This document shows positions 34,657 through 44,248 of a stretch of 64,000 bases of DNA, piece after piece. Positions within the stretch are counted from its first letter, which is position 1, and each line of letters starts with the position of its first letter. Source of the stretch: Bremia lactucae (Eukaryota > Oomycota > Peronosporomycetes > Peronosporales > Peronosporaceae). The position numbers and the translations under genes were made by a program. Under the pieces are notes generated by a model. That model did not search any database. It saw only the letters and a program-made list of their open reading frames with translations, and was not told where the DNA came from. Where the stretch lies: contig NC_090617.1 in assembly GCF_004359215.1 (NCBI RefSeq), positions 2,726,725-2,790,724 of the forward strand. The letters are read 5' to 3'.

Positions 34657-35177
34657 ATGAAAAGTGCAGTAATCTCACCCGCACTTTCAATCTGGTGGAA
34701 GCTTGGCGCACTCTCAGGCGCCAGCGGTGTTCTACTCGGTATATTTACATTAATTGCGAGAAATATCAATCGGAAGTTATTATAGCGGCGGCAGCTCACT
34801 AATTTGGCGTCGATGTCTGGTCATAATCTATAGGATCCTTTGGAGCGCATGGACTCAAAAATTACGTGAAGGATCCGCATATGTTAAAAAATTGGGAAAC
34901 GGCATCGCGCTACCAAATGATCCATTCGGTCGTGTTGCTAGTCACACCAATGTGTCGACGACCGGGTCTTGCCGGAGGACTTATTGCCACAGGCACGCTC
35001 CTTTTCTCCGGATCGCTGTATGCCATGACATTGACCGATCAACGAAAACTCGGAATCATCACGGTTTGTTGCAGCAATCTGAGAAAGCTAAACACGTTAA
35101 CTATTACTTAATGCTTGATATTATAGCCGATCGGGGGCGTTGCGATGGTTGCAGGATGGCTCGCGTTGCTTTTGTAG
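34657..35177 (+). CDS. TMEM256/DUF423-family membrane protein
   Basis: Three exons: 34657-34738, 34834-35063 and 35127-35177, with introns of 95 and 63 nt, give 120 residues. The spliced protein reads KLGALSGASGVLLGSFGAHG, then KNWETASRYQMIHSVVLL, GLAGGLIATGTLLFSGSLY and PIGGVAMVAGWLALLL. This is the small four-helix DUF423 family (bacterial YgdD, human TMEM256). The GAFGAHGL-like motif and the Y-x-x-H pair are the family signatures. Human TMEM256 is reported in mitochondrial and membrane fractions; the biochemical role is unknown. Both junctions keep the frame exactly. It is the first host gene right of the TE cluster, only ~100 bp from the MULE end. Confidence 0.92.
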
Positions 35178-35595
35178 TTTTAATGTAGGCAGATTTCTAA
35201 TTTCTAAGTGCCAACCAATAATTAATTGCAATTCTTTTCAACGACATCGTGGATTCAAGAGCATTTTGCAAGATCGAACTTAAACAAGTGGTCTTTGATG
35301 ATCGCATGGTTTTTCATAATTAAAAGAGGATCATTCCACGTTTCTATTGTCACCGTCAAACTCAGAACTTTAAAAAGTTTCAATGAAAATGTGACAAGTC
35401 GTTGTAGCTGTTGCAATGACGTCGGCTTCACCTGGGGTACCGGAACTAAGGGACGACACACTCGAGTGCTCGTTCAAGAATTTGTGACGTGAAATTGATA
35501 AAAAGTGAAGTCTAGTATGTGTCATCCGTTTTATCGCGCACACCTCGCTCCGACACTAGACACCATTTAAACTTTTTAAACATGGGATTAGATGA

Positions 35596-37238
35596 TCACG
35601 AACGTATACCTTCAAAAAATGCCGAGTCGTGGGGAAGCGTGGCTGACTTCATAAGTCGAGCAACTCGACAGTCTGCCTACGGTCATTCATTACAAGTTAA
35701 TCCCATCTAGAATCAAGAATGGTGGAGCCATACCTTCCATTCGAAGAGTACTCGATTTTCAATTGAATGCGCCCAGCTTTCACCTAGAAACCGCGAAAAC
35801 AGTGAGCAGCACTCTAGAAGCGGCACATGATAAACGCACCTAATGCTGGCACTTGTCGGTCTGTAGTCGATGCCTTCGTCGTGACATGACTGATTAGTAA
35901 GACCTACATCAAAACTTGTGAGCTCTTCAGAAACCTGGATTGTATGGCAATTCATAACATACAGCCACGTTGAAATCTGTAGCAAGCTTGTTTAATAATG
36001 AAGCCACATCGTCTAATGCTCTTGTTCGTTGGTTGTAGTCTTCAAACCCGTGGCGAAAATGAAACGCAATTGTGTCAATGACTACAAGCTTGCACTGCAC
36101 CATACATTCGTTCAAGTGAGTTATTTCATACCAATTGCTTCGTACAAAAGCACACAATAGATGACCTCAATCACAGTTTTAAAGTAAGATGGCAGGGAGT
36201 GGAGTACTTCCATTTGCTCGACAAAATCATGCACACGGTAGTAGGTGATTCCACGCAGTAAATCGTCTCGTGTCTACAGCGACGTGAAATAGCTTTCATC
36301 AATTGCAGCCATTTTAGTAAAGAAAATACTTGTAATGGACCAGTCTTGAAGCCCCAAGTTGACTAAAGTCCGCTAAACAATGCTCTGCCATCGATGCCAC
36401 ACGCTCAATGATAAAACTCCCTTCGCTATCTGTAAGAAACGCACTTATCCATTAAATTCTCAATTCAAGCTGCTTGTCACATGATAAATGATCAGACCAA
36501 TAAATACTGCAGATGAAGGTTTTCCAGACGTATTCTGTAAAAATTGCGCTGCCAAGCAAGCATGAATTCTGTGCATTGCCACTTAAATAAAAGAGCAACA
36601 CGACATCTCATTTAGCTTATCAACGCTAACCCAAACTGTGTTTTTCCAGTGCCTGGACCTCCACCTATAGTAATCTTCCAGTTTAAAAGCGTCATAATGC
36701 TTTTAGGAGTTTTATACTCACATATTTCGATGATTTCCCCTCGCTGTAGACCGCCACCTAGCAGTCTGTCAATACCCAATAGTCTTGTAGTAATTGGCTC
36801 ACTACTAGTCACTTTCTAAGAGCACATAGAGTGAGCACCCTTTTCTCGAAGTACCCATGATTGAACGCACCTGTAGCAGATCTAACGCTGTGTCTCCTAC
36901 AATCACCCTGTTGGCCTTTGACCGTGCGAGCTCTAGTACTTCGACAGCATCTTTAACATCGATTTTTGCTTCTATAAAGACAAAGCATACTAAGCAAATA
37001 ATTCAAGTAATCACGTCAAACATTTTTATCTACCATTTGCTAATTCACGTGCCGAGATGTCCACCAAGTCTTTTTGGTACCGAAACCCGGCTCGGAACAG
37101 CGCCACTAGATTGAGAAAAAAGACACACACGCCACACTTTGCATCAGCTAGAGAAATTATCGCAAGAATTTTATGATCGTAAGCTTTCGTACCCATCACT
37201 GAAGGCGCTAGTCCGCACGCGGCAAGCGGGACGTCCAT
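35596..37238 (-). CDS. RAD51C: RAD51C-like recombinase paralogue, 12 exons
   Basis: Exons, in coding order: 37238-37193, 37105-37034, 36971-36871, 36815-36722, 36664-36631, 36568-36498, 36429-36341, 36273-36175, 36094-35963, 35903-35840, 35783-35734, 35676-35596. The eleven introns are 55-87 nt and the product is 310 residues. The N-terminal helix-hairpin region has VALFRAGFRYQKDLVDIS. The RecA core follows: GIDRLLGGGLQRGEIIEIC, Walker A GGPGTGKTQ, AVFIDSEGSF, Walker B LVVIDTIAFHFRHGFEDY, HVTTKAS and VPALGESWAHSIENRV. The length, IAFHFRH and the ending suit RAD51C better than XRCC3 or RAD51D. RAD51C acts in homologous recombination with other RAD51 paralogues. An apparent TAG before TRDDLLRG falls inside intron 7. 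Weak donors (gtccat, gtgatt) make introns 7 and 8 the least certain. Confidence 0.88.
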
Positions 37239-37349
37239 GTTGCCGTCACTCTTTCGTTTGCAGAAATTCGATTCGTCAAAATGCTGCATTTTGGGATTGG
37301 TAGAAATTACGTTAAACTCACCTCCGATCATTTCCGCAACTCGGTCCCC
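37239..37349. promoter_or_regulatory. Short bidirectional promoter, RAD51C / PEPCK-N-like gene
   Basis: Only 111 bp separate the two divergent start codons, so both core promoters must share or overlap this interval. No classical TATA box is visible. Confidence 0.6.
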
Positions 37350-38638
37350 ATGGCCCTACGCCCGAGTCTCCAGGCGCTTCGCTCGCTTCCAGTGCGTCGT
37401 GTTTTAGTACAAAACTTAAGTATAGCCCCGCACGCTGCCGACAAGTTTGTCGTGGTGCGTTTAATATCCATCGATGTGACACGAAATAGAGCGCAACATT
37501 ACATAGTGAAAATCCGTTTTTATTCGCGAGTAGGAATTTCCAGAGGAGCATGAAGGTCTGAACATTGAGTTTAATTGGTCATTGGCCGCCGATGACGTGA
37601 TTTCGCATGGGGACGCCTATCGCAACCTCAGGTGGCCGAAACTTGAGGAGCTAGCGAAGCGGGAAAAGCTTAGTAAGGATGCTTATGATGAAAGTGTGGA
37701 TTCTTATGTTTTTATCTGGCTAATTAATCACCAATGTTACAGCTGGCAAGAAAGTAGCGATTGACGAAGTGGACGTGAGTATTGTCTTTAACGATTTTGA
37801 AGGCCTGTACGAAAAGGTGACGGAGCACCTATCCACGGAGCCTAATCTGTACACTCAGGACGGGGCCGTGGGCTCTTTTAAAGATGATCGCACGCGTGTA
37901 CGTGTCATCTCGGACTCAGCTCTGGTAGCACTATTTGCCCAGACCTTACTAGTGCGTGTGCCAATTAAAGACACGCATGCGGCTCGGCCCATTGTTATCT
38001 ACGTTGCCACAAGTGGTGAATTCAAAGATCAGGAGCCCCAAGCTCAGCTTCTGTTCGATAATGACGATGAAGGAGCTCCATTTGTCAAAGTCGTCATCAC
38101 AGGTGCAGCTGATTTGTCAACGATTCAAGACGCCATTGGCCTGGCGAAGAAGAAGTTGCTTGATGTCGCCGAGTCTGAGTCACTCGTCGTTCCTGCTGAT
38201 GTTTTAATGAAAGAAGACACCACGGCTTTAGTGTTTAATGCTTCTGGTGCTGGACGAGCTGCTGCGATTGATAACAACCTGCTCTACAGTGCTCACTTGA
38301 ATATATGGAACTCCTTAGGCGTAACTTCGCTTTTCGGTGGCGCAATTGTCGACGCTGGCAGCAAGGTGTCCAGGAAGCACGTGGTACATACGAGCGATGG
38401 TAAGGCAGTACATGTGCCGTGCAACAATTTAGTGGAACATCCGACGGCTGCAATTTTTATCGACAAGGCCATTAAAGGCGTTCAATCTATTTCTTCTGAA
38501 GAAGCTGCGGCGCGTTTGAAGAAGATGGATGCTTCGGCTGACGTAAACAAGTTTGTGGCTTTTCTTCAGAAGGCTGGCACAAAAAGCTTTGTTGTTTCCA
38601 GCGATGCCGAAGTGGAAAATGCATTGAAAAAGATGTAA
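37350..38638 (+). CDS. Mitochondrial protein related to the N-domain of ATP-type PEP carboxykinase
   Basis: Three exons: 37350-37451, 37534-37693 and 37743-38638, about 385 residues. The 49-nt second intron is very short, and the first donor could be three bases later. The N-terminus MALRPSLQALRSLPVRRVL is Arg-rich and lacks acids, as in a mitochondrial presequence. Around residues 125-165, a YTQDGAVGSF segment followed by TRVRVISDSALVALFAQTLL resembles the GYAG...KVRVI..RAYHALFMRNML part of ATP-dependent PEP carboxykinase. The nucleotide-binding GxxGxGKT loop and the catalytic half are absent. The remainder (GVTSLFGGAIVDAGSK, HPTAAIFIDKA) is unfamiliar. It cannot be an active PEPCK. The relationship is an inference from one segment and the role is unknown. 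Confidence 0.6.
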
Positions 38639-39172
38639 GAGTATTGTCACATCAAACAATGAACCGATGGGAAGCAAATGGTATCAAAATATGATTTTTC
38701 TAGATTATTGGCTCTGTACAGATGGTGGGATCATTTTTTTAGAATGCACCTATTGACCCTATTCGCTTTCGAAAAAGTGTTGTTACTAACGTCAAGATTT
38801 TTTCCGTCATCAAATACATTTAAATCCTCGCTATCATTTTCTTCCATCACGCAACAAATCCACTTTCGTCATGACTTTCTGTTTTCTTATTCTACTTTGT
38901 AATACTTTTTTTCTTATTTGCGCAACATTCTACAGCTGGCTTAATCTACTACCATTTATGGACCTTTACATTAAAATGAATCTCGATCCGTCCTTTACCA
39001 CAGCAGCCTCGACATACATGACTACACGCACGATCCTCGTCGCAGCGGTCGCAGAATATTAAGATCTGCGTGCTCTAGGGAGCCTATTCTTCGTAAGACG
39101 CACATCTACAGCACCTCTCGTACCTCCGTCGCCCCCTTGCGCCCTAGGTTGTTTCTAAGCCAGACGCATCAA
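38639..39172. other. Convergent intergenic region
   Basis: 3' flanks of two convergent genes, T-rich on the plus strand. No supported feature. Confidence 0.4.
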
Positions 39173-39976
39173 CTAAATCCAGACGCCATCGTCATCTTCA
39201 GCCGCAGCAGCCCCATCGTCGGATTTCGACGACTCGGCACGCACTACAGGGTTATGGTCGCTAATGTTATTCTTCACAGACGTCTCTTTCTTCATGCGTG
39301 CCGCGCCGTAGGATACCGAGAATTCTAATGTAAGAAACCATGACATTTTTTCTTCGGCCGAGTCAAAACACAGCTTTATGGTGCGGCTTCGATTCAGAGA
39401 GCACACGACCCCAAAGCGCTTTCCGTCCCAATCATCTACGGCACGAATAAGTCCCGATAACGCAAGCTCCGCGTCATCGTCCTCGGACTCGTAGCAGCTA
39501 AAACTATCGTTTTTAATCACCACAAAAAACCGCGTCCAGACATCGTCGTCCGTGAGGCAGTGGGCCCACCCTTCTTTACTAGTCGGCGTCTTGTTCGTCC
39601 GCGGTTTCTTAACTGCTGCGGACAGTACAGCAAGCCAGGCAGCATAGGCCACGTGGGTGTCTGCAATAAGTCGCACCTCCTTGCCATTCACCAAATGGAG
39701 CGACAGTCCGTTCTTCTCCGTAGTGAGCGCAGCCACATCTACGAACTCCAGCACGCCGCGAGCCCCACGACTGGTATCCTCACTATCAAAGTACGTCAAT
39801 ACTTTGCCATTAAGCGTAAAATATCGCCGCGCCCACGAGCGCAACGTCTCCTTCTGCTTTCGCATCCATCCTTGCATCTGGATCTCATTCTCGTCCGACA
39901 ATCCCGACCCTTCTGACGACGAGCTTCCTCGCATCATGTTGCGGATGCTTCGGCCGGTTGGGGGCATTGTGGACAC
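39173..39976 (-). CDS. Protein with two tandem PH domains
   Basis: A single exon encodes 267 residues. After a Ser/Gly-rich tail, PH1 spans ~residues 33-125 (MQGWMRKQKETLRSWARRYF, then KVLTYFDSEDTSRGARGVLE, and the closing AYAAWLAVLSAAV helix with its Trp). PH2 spans ~137-230 (EGWAHCLTDDDVWTRFFVV, AVDDWDGKRFGVV, KMSWFLTLEFSV). The C-terminus is acidic and low-complexity. PH1 has the basic KQK...RRYF pattern often linked to phosphoinositide binding; PH2 lacks it. It is likely a membrane-recruited adaptor. The ligand is not predictable from the sequence. Confidence 0.9.
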   Translation of the reverse strand: MSTMPPTGRSIRNMMRGSSSSEGSGLSDENEIQMQGWMRKQKETLRSWARRYFTLNGKVLTYFDSEDTSRGARGVLEFVDVAALTTEKNGLSLHLVNGKEVRLIADTHVAYAAWLAVLSAAVKKPRTNKTPTSKEGWAHCLTDDDVWTRFFVVIKNDSFSCYESEDDDAELALSGLIRAVDDWDGKRFGVVCSLNRSRTIKLCFDSAEEKMSWFLTLEFSVSYGAARMKKETSVKNNISDHNPVVRAESSKSDDGAAAAEDDDGVWI

Positions 39977-40521
39977 TAGCGTGGGTCAATAGAGTGCCTT
40001 TCTAAAGTAGCTCGGCACCGAAAACCAGATGACCCGGAGGTGTCCTGCCGCTGGCTTGACTGTAAAAGAGGGAGTAAAGAAGTGAACTGGTGTAATATAC
40101 AGTCGACGATAGTCCGGCCTCAGTTTAAGCATACTTGATTTAAGTGACCACTTCGGTGCGTACATACCGCGTCATATTTTTGGGGTTGTTCTAATCAAAC
40201 CCCTTAAGATCGGATTGCCTCGACCGAATCCGAAAGTTGGTGTATATTACATGAGCCTAATTTTTTTTGGCAGATGTCGATGCCACGATGCCAACTGTGA
40301 GAATATTAGTTGCGCAAGGTAATAGATTTTTTTAGGCTGATATCAAGTTATTTTATCTTCAATACGGCATTTTGATACAGAAGAAATGCAATTCTAATAA
40401 AATGTCACAATCTGTGTCACTTTGCGTCGCCGCGTCCCTGAGTTAGCGTCGCATTGATCTCGAGCCTTCATGCCTCCGAGAAATTCATTTTCAATTGGTC
40501 GCTGTGGTGCGCATATTAAGA
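39977..40521. other. Divergent intergenic region
   Basis: Between the PH protein and the first CX9C gene. No gene or repeat recognised. Confidence 0.4.
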
Positions 40522-41092
40522 ATGGGAGCATTTGCAGAGTGTCTAGAAGAAAAGGAGCGTGTGAAGGCTTGTTACAGTGATTGGTTCCAGAAGCTCTGGG
40601 GAGGCTCGCTCGAACGCTCTAAATGCGAGCAAGAAACGGAGGACTACCGCAATTGCGTACAGGTGCGGCGACCCGTCAATAGTATTGACTGAAAGACACT
40701 TACGTGATGCTCTTTTGCTGCAGGATGTGATGAAAAACCGTAAGGAAGAAGGCAAGCGCAAACTTAACCTTGATGACGAAAACGACTGGATGGACCAAAT
40801 GAAAGACAAAACGCACGGTGCGGCCGACGAAGCCAAGAGTCGTGCCCGCAATGCGCAGAATCGAGTTTACGATGAAAAAGAGAACGCGAAGAGTAGTTTG
40901 AGAAGTAAGGCCTCGGACGTGACGTCCAAAGTGCAAGACACGGCTGAGTCGTGGGTTGACTCAGTCAAGGGTTTTACGAAAAAGGCGGACAAGAAAGCAC
41001 GCAAATATGCTGACGATCAGGATAATAAGGCCCGCAAATATGCTGATGATCAGGATAATAAGGCCCGCAAATATGCTGAAGATCATAAGTAA
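40522..41092 (+). CDS. Twin-CX9C (TRIAP1/Mdm35-like) protein with LEA-like tail, copy A
   Basis: Two exons (40522-40662, 40724-41092) with a 61-nt intron give 169 residues. Exon 1 is a twin-CX9C domain: CLEEKERVKAC and CEQETEDYRNC separated by a WFQKLW linker, ending CVQ. This is the layout of TRIAP1/Mdm35, imported by Mia40 into the mitochondrial intermembrane space, where it chaperones PRELI/Ups lipid-transfer proteins. Exon 2 adds a highly charged tail (DEAKSRARNAQNRVYDEKEN, SLRSKASDVTSKVQDTAESW) that repeats an 11-residue DNKARKYADDQ unit. It resembles group-3 LEA amphipathic helices, which are not part of ordinary TRIAP1. The exon border separates the two modules exactly. An in-frame ATG lies nine codons upstream. 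Confidence 0.85.
40997..41089 (+). repeat. 33-bp tandem repeat coding 11-mer helices
   Basis: Two full copies and one partial copy of cgcaaatatgctgatgatca plus aggataataaggcc, encoding ARKYADDQDNK. The B and C paralogues have a single unit, so copy A expanded here. Confidence 0.9.
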
Positions 41093-41474
41093 TCACACTA
41101 CTGCAGAATGCCACTGGCAGTAGATGTGCCGCCCGAGATACGCATCATTAATGCACATGGCTTTAGGTGCAATAGCAATTTGACATAATGAATTTACCAA
41201 TTTTCTTCTTTGACCACAATATTTTCAGCCAATCGTTGGACCAAAATGTCGATAGGGATGGGAGTTTTGGTAAAGATATTTTACATGTTGTGTGATCTTG
41301 CGTGCGATGTTTGTTCCCTTTTTGAGACTATTTTTAGAGCCAAAATAGTCTCATAAGGGAGCAAATAATTGCGTCATTTTGTGGTTACACGATGTTGATT
41401 GCATCACTTTGCATCTGTCAAAAACGACCTTTAATCCATCTTATTACTTGAAAATTAATATATTGAAAACAACG

Positions 41475-41592
41475 GTGAGCTTTAAACTCATCAGCTGCTA
41501 AATTTGACTTGTCCTTCACGTTGTCCATCCAGTGGTCATCGTCGTCGTACTTGCGTGTATTTTTTTCTTTACGGCGCATTCTCGCTTCCTGC
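41475..41592 (-). pseudogene. Decayed exon-2 fragment of the CX9C-LEA family
   Basis: After a gctgcag acceptor the minus strand reads EARMRRKEKNTRKYDDDDHW then MDNVKDKSNLAADEFKAH, clearly matching the start of exon 2 in copies A-C. It then loses similarity. No exon 1 is found nearby on this strand. Confidence 0.75.
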
Positions 41593-41681
41593 AGCAAAAA
41601 AAGCGTCAAATGTCTGATGAAGTAGGTTGAACGTATGTTGCACTGCTTCCTTTGACGCTTTTTTTTGATGAAGTAAAATGT

Positions 41682-41760
41682 CTTCGAAAATGCAAGAGAC
41701 GGCGGATTCGTGGGCTGATAAGAGCAGAGGGGTTTGCCAAGACGGCGGATAGCAAGGCCA
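41682..41760 (+). pseudogene. Second decayed fragment of the CX9C-LEA family, opposite strand
   Basis: Plus-strand sequence encodes KMQETADSWADKSRG and, after a one-base shift, FAKTADSKA. It matches the KVQETAESWVDSVKGYTKKA part of exon 2 in copies B and C. It lies tail to tail with the minus-strand fragment, suggesting an older inverted arrangement. Confidence 0.65.
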
Positions 41761-42213
41761 TGATTACAATGTGGATGATAATTAAGTGGCCATGTTGGGG
41801 CTTTGCCTTCATGATGGAATGTGCTGAAATGATTATAAGCAATCTGGTGCTGCTGCCTAGTCGCTGTCACCGAGGTGATGTTGCTGCAGCTAAGGTTGTT
41901 GGTGATAAAATTTAGTAATATAATACATATGACTTACATTTTATGAATTTAAAATCTCATGAATTGCTGTCGTGCTCCTCTTTTTGATATTAATATGCTC
42001 ATGTTATACACAAGCATGCAGGTCACGGCAGGGCTTCCTCATTCTTGACAACTTCAAGCAGATCGATAATCTTTAATAACCAAAGTGATGCAATCAGCAT
42101 CGTGTAACACCACAAAACGACCCAATTATTTGTTTCATACTGAGACTATTTTACCTCCTATTTATGTGACGCCAAAAATCCAATTCTTTTTTTTCTGACA
42201 GCTTCAATATTCT

Positions 42214-42432
42214 ATGGTAGAGGTTACACGCCATCGTTCAGACGAGGCATTACAAATTTATTATTTTTCGCGAAAGGACACTGCGCATATGATCGAAGAG
42301 CACGTAAAGCTTCTTTATCAAAATTACCATCCCTATCGACAATATGTGGAAAGATTGGTTGGAAAGATTGATGTTAAAGAAATGATGGTACATTCATTAG
42401 ATCAAATTGCTGGTGACCTAATACCATATTAA
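42214..42432 (+). CDS. Unassigned small ORF, 72 aa
   Basis: An ORF with natural composition (HVKLLYQNYHPYRQYVERLV, VHSLDQIAGDLIPY), partly helical. It could be a small gene or the last exon of a decayed one. I do not recognise it and see no upstream exon. Confidence 0.3.
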   Translation: MVEVTRHRSDEALQIYYFSRKDTAHMIEEHVKLLYQNYHPYRQYVERLVGKIDVKEMMVHSLDQIAGDLIPY

Positions 42433-42491
42433 TTAATGACGCGTATCTCGGGCGGTAAATTTACTGCCACTGGCATTCGGCAGTAGCGCGA

Positions 42492-42993
42492 TTACTTATA
42501 ATCGTCAGCATATTTGCGGGCTTTGTTGTCCGCCTTGTTCGTATAACCTTTGACTGAGTCAACCCACGACTCAGCCGTCTCTTGCACTTTGGACGTCACG
42601 TCCGAGGCCTTGCTTCTCAAATTACTCTTCGCGTTCTCTTTTTCATCGTAAACTCGATTCCGCGCATTGCGGGCACGACTCTTGGCTTCGTCGGCCGCAT
42701 CATTCGTTTTGTCTTTAATTTGGTCCATCCAGTCGTCGTCATCGAGGTTGAGTTTGCGCTTGCCTTCTTCCTTGCGGCTTCTCATCGCATCCTGCAGCCA
42801 AAGAGTGTTCAGTAAATGTCTTACAGCCAATACTATTGACAAGTCGCCGCACCTGTACGCAATTGCGGTAATCCTCCGTTTCTTGCTCACATTTATGGCG
42901 GTCAATCGATCCGCCCCAGAGCTTTTGGAACCAGCCACCATAGCACGCCTTCACACGCTCCTTTTGCTCTTCACACTCAGAAAATGAAACCAT
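42492..42993 (-). CDS. Twin-CX9C (TRIAP1/Mdm35-like) protein with LEA-like tail, copy B
   Basis: Exons 42993-42853 and 42791-42492 with a 61-nt intron give 146 residues. Starts MVSFSECEEQKERVKACYGG, with both CX9C pairs intact, then the charged tail (DAADEAKSRARNARNRVYDE, VQETAESWVDSVKGY) and one ARKYADD unit at the end. It differs from copy C by only a few residues (for example NKADN vs KKADN near the end, and the final DDYK vs DDHK), and from copy A mainly by the shorter tail. Intron positions are identical in all three copies. Confidence 0.88.
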
Positions 42994-43725
42994 CTTTGAA
43001 ATGGGCTAATTTAATAATGAGGATTCGTGGAATGAAAGTTTGTGATCACGGGACTCTTCATTGGGATGTATCAGTCTTAAGGGCAGCCAACAATAGCAAA
43101 CGATTTAAAATGGCGCATATAGCGCGAGGCTCAGTATGAAATATTGGACTCTCGTTTCGATCGTCTCCATCAACCCCTTGAACATGTAAAAGGGTGTTTT
43201 TTTGGCAACCGTTGAATTCAAATATCTTAAACGTCTACGATCGGTTTCATATCCTTCAGTTTGAACTGAAGGGGCTGCGAGCTAAAAGCGTTTCAAGAAC
43301 GATGATGGCTTCTGGTGCATATAACAGTGTAGGGTTCATGTACCAAATTTGATACAGCGAAGCCAACAAAACCTTTTGAACCTCTATTCGGACTTGAGTC
43401 GTCAAGTACCATAAGCCCAGATCGCGAAAGAATGCATTCGTCGTTTCAAAAGGCGCTTAAAAGTTCGCAGCCACCTCAGAAATCTATTCGCTATAAAACA
43501 ATTAGGACGTTTCTGCATAAAATTGTAGTAAAAGTAACCAATACTACATGTTTCAGATTTTTATAGCGGGAGTCCAATATTTCATACTGAGCCTCGCACT
43601 ATGCGCCATTTTAAGTCGTTTGCTATTGTTGGCTGCCCCTAAGACTGATACATCCCAATGAAGAGTCCCGTGATCACAAACTTTCATTCCACGAATCCTC
43701 ATTATTAAATTAGCCCATTTCAAAG

Positions 43726-44227
43726 ATGGTTTCATTTTCTGAGTGTGAAGAGCAAAAGGAGCGTGTGAAGGCGTGCTATGGTGGCTGGTTCCAAAAGCTT
43801 TGGGGCGGATCGATTGACCGCCATAAATGTGAGCAAGAAACGGAGGATTACCGCAATTGCGTACAGGTGCGGCGACTTGTCAATAGTATTGGCTGTAAGA
43901 CATTTACTGAACACTCTTTTGCTGCAGGATGCGATGAGAAGCCGTAAGGAAGAAGGCAAGCGCAAACTCAATCTCGATGACGACGACTGGATGGACCAAA
44001 TTAAAGACAAAACGAATGATGCGGCCGACGAAGCCAAGAGTCGTGCCCGCAATGCGCGGAATCGAGTTTACGATGAAAAAGAGAACGCGAAGAGTAATTT
44101 GAGAAGCAAGGCCTCGGACGTGACGTCCAAAGTACAAGAGACGGCTGAGTCGTGGGTTGACTCAGTCAAAGGTTATACGAAGAAAGCGGACAACAAGGCT
44201 CGCAAATATGCTGACGATCATAAGTAA
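43726..44227 (+). CDS. Twin-CX9C (TRIAP1/Mdm35-like) protein with LEA-like tail, copy C
   Basis: Exons 43726-43866 and 43928-44227 with a 61-nt intron give 146 residues, almost identical to copy B on the opposite strand. Both CX9C pairs and the LEA-like tail are intact and the frame is open through both exons, so selection or recency preserves both copies. Expression would be driven by the duplicated 5' flank facing the 418-bp spacer. Confidence 0.88.
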
Positions 44228-44248
44228 TCGCGCTACTGCAGAATGCGC

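Larger units (their letters stand above)
42470..44248. repeat. Inverted duplication, ~680-bp arms, 418-bp spacer
   Basis: Left arm 42470-43151 and right arm 43570-44248 are reverse complements with few differences. Each carries a complete CX9C-LEA gene and its ~150-bp 5' flank, so the two genes are head to head. The unique spacer is 43152-43569. Confidence 0.95.

Noticed and set aside
35840..35975. Apparent 4-base frameshift between LTNQ and VTTK in RAD51C
   Set aside because: Using the gtatgt donor after AACGTGGCT and the acceptor gatgtag keeps a single frame (NVA|VLLISHVTTK), so no frameshift is needed.
36273..36350. In-frame TAG upstream of the TRDDLLRG segment, suggesting a RAD51C pseudogene
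   Set aside because: The stop lies inside a 67-nt intron. Joining SRL (phase 0) directly to TRDDLLRG restores the frame and the family alignment, and intron size matches the other ten.
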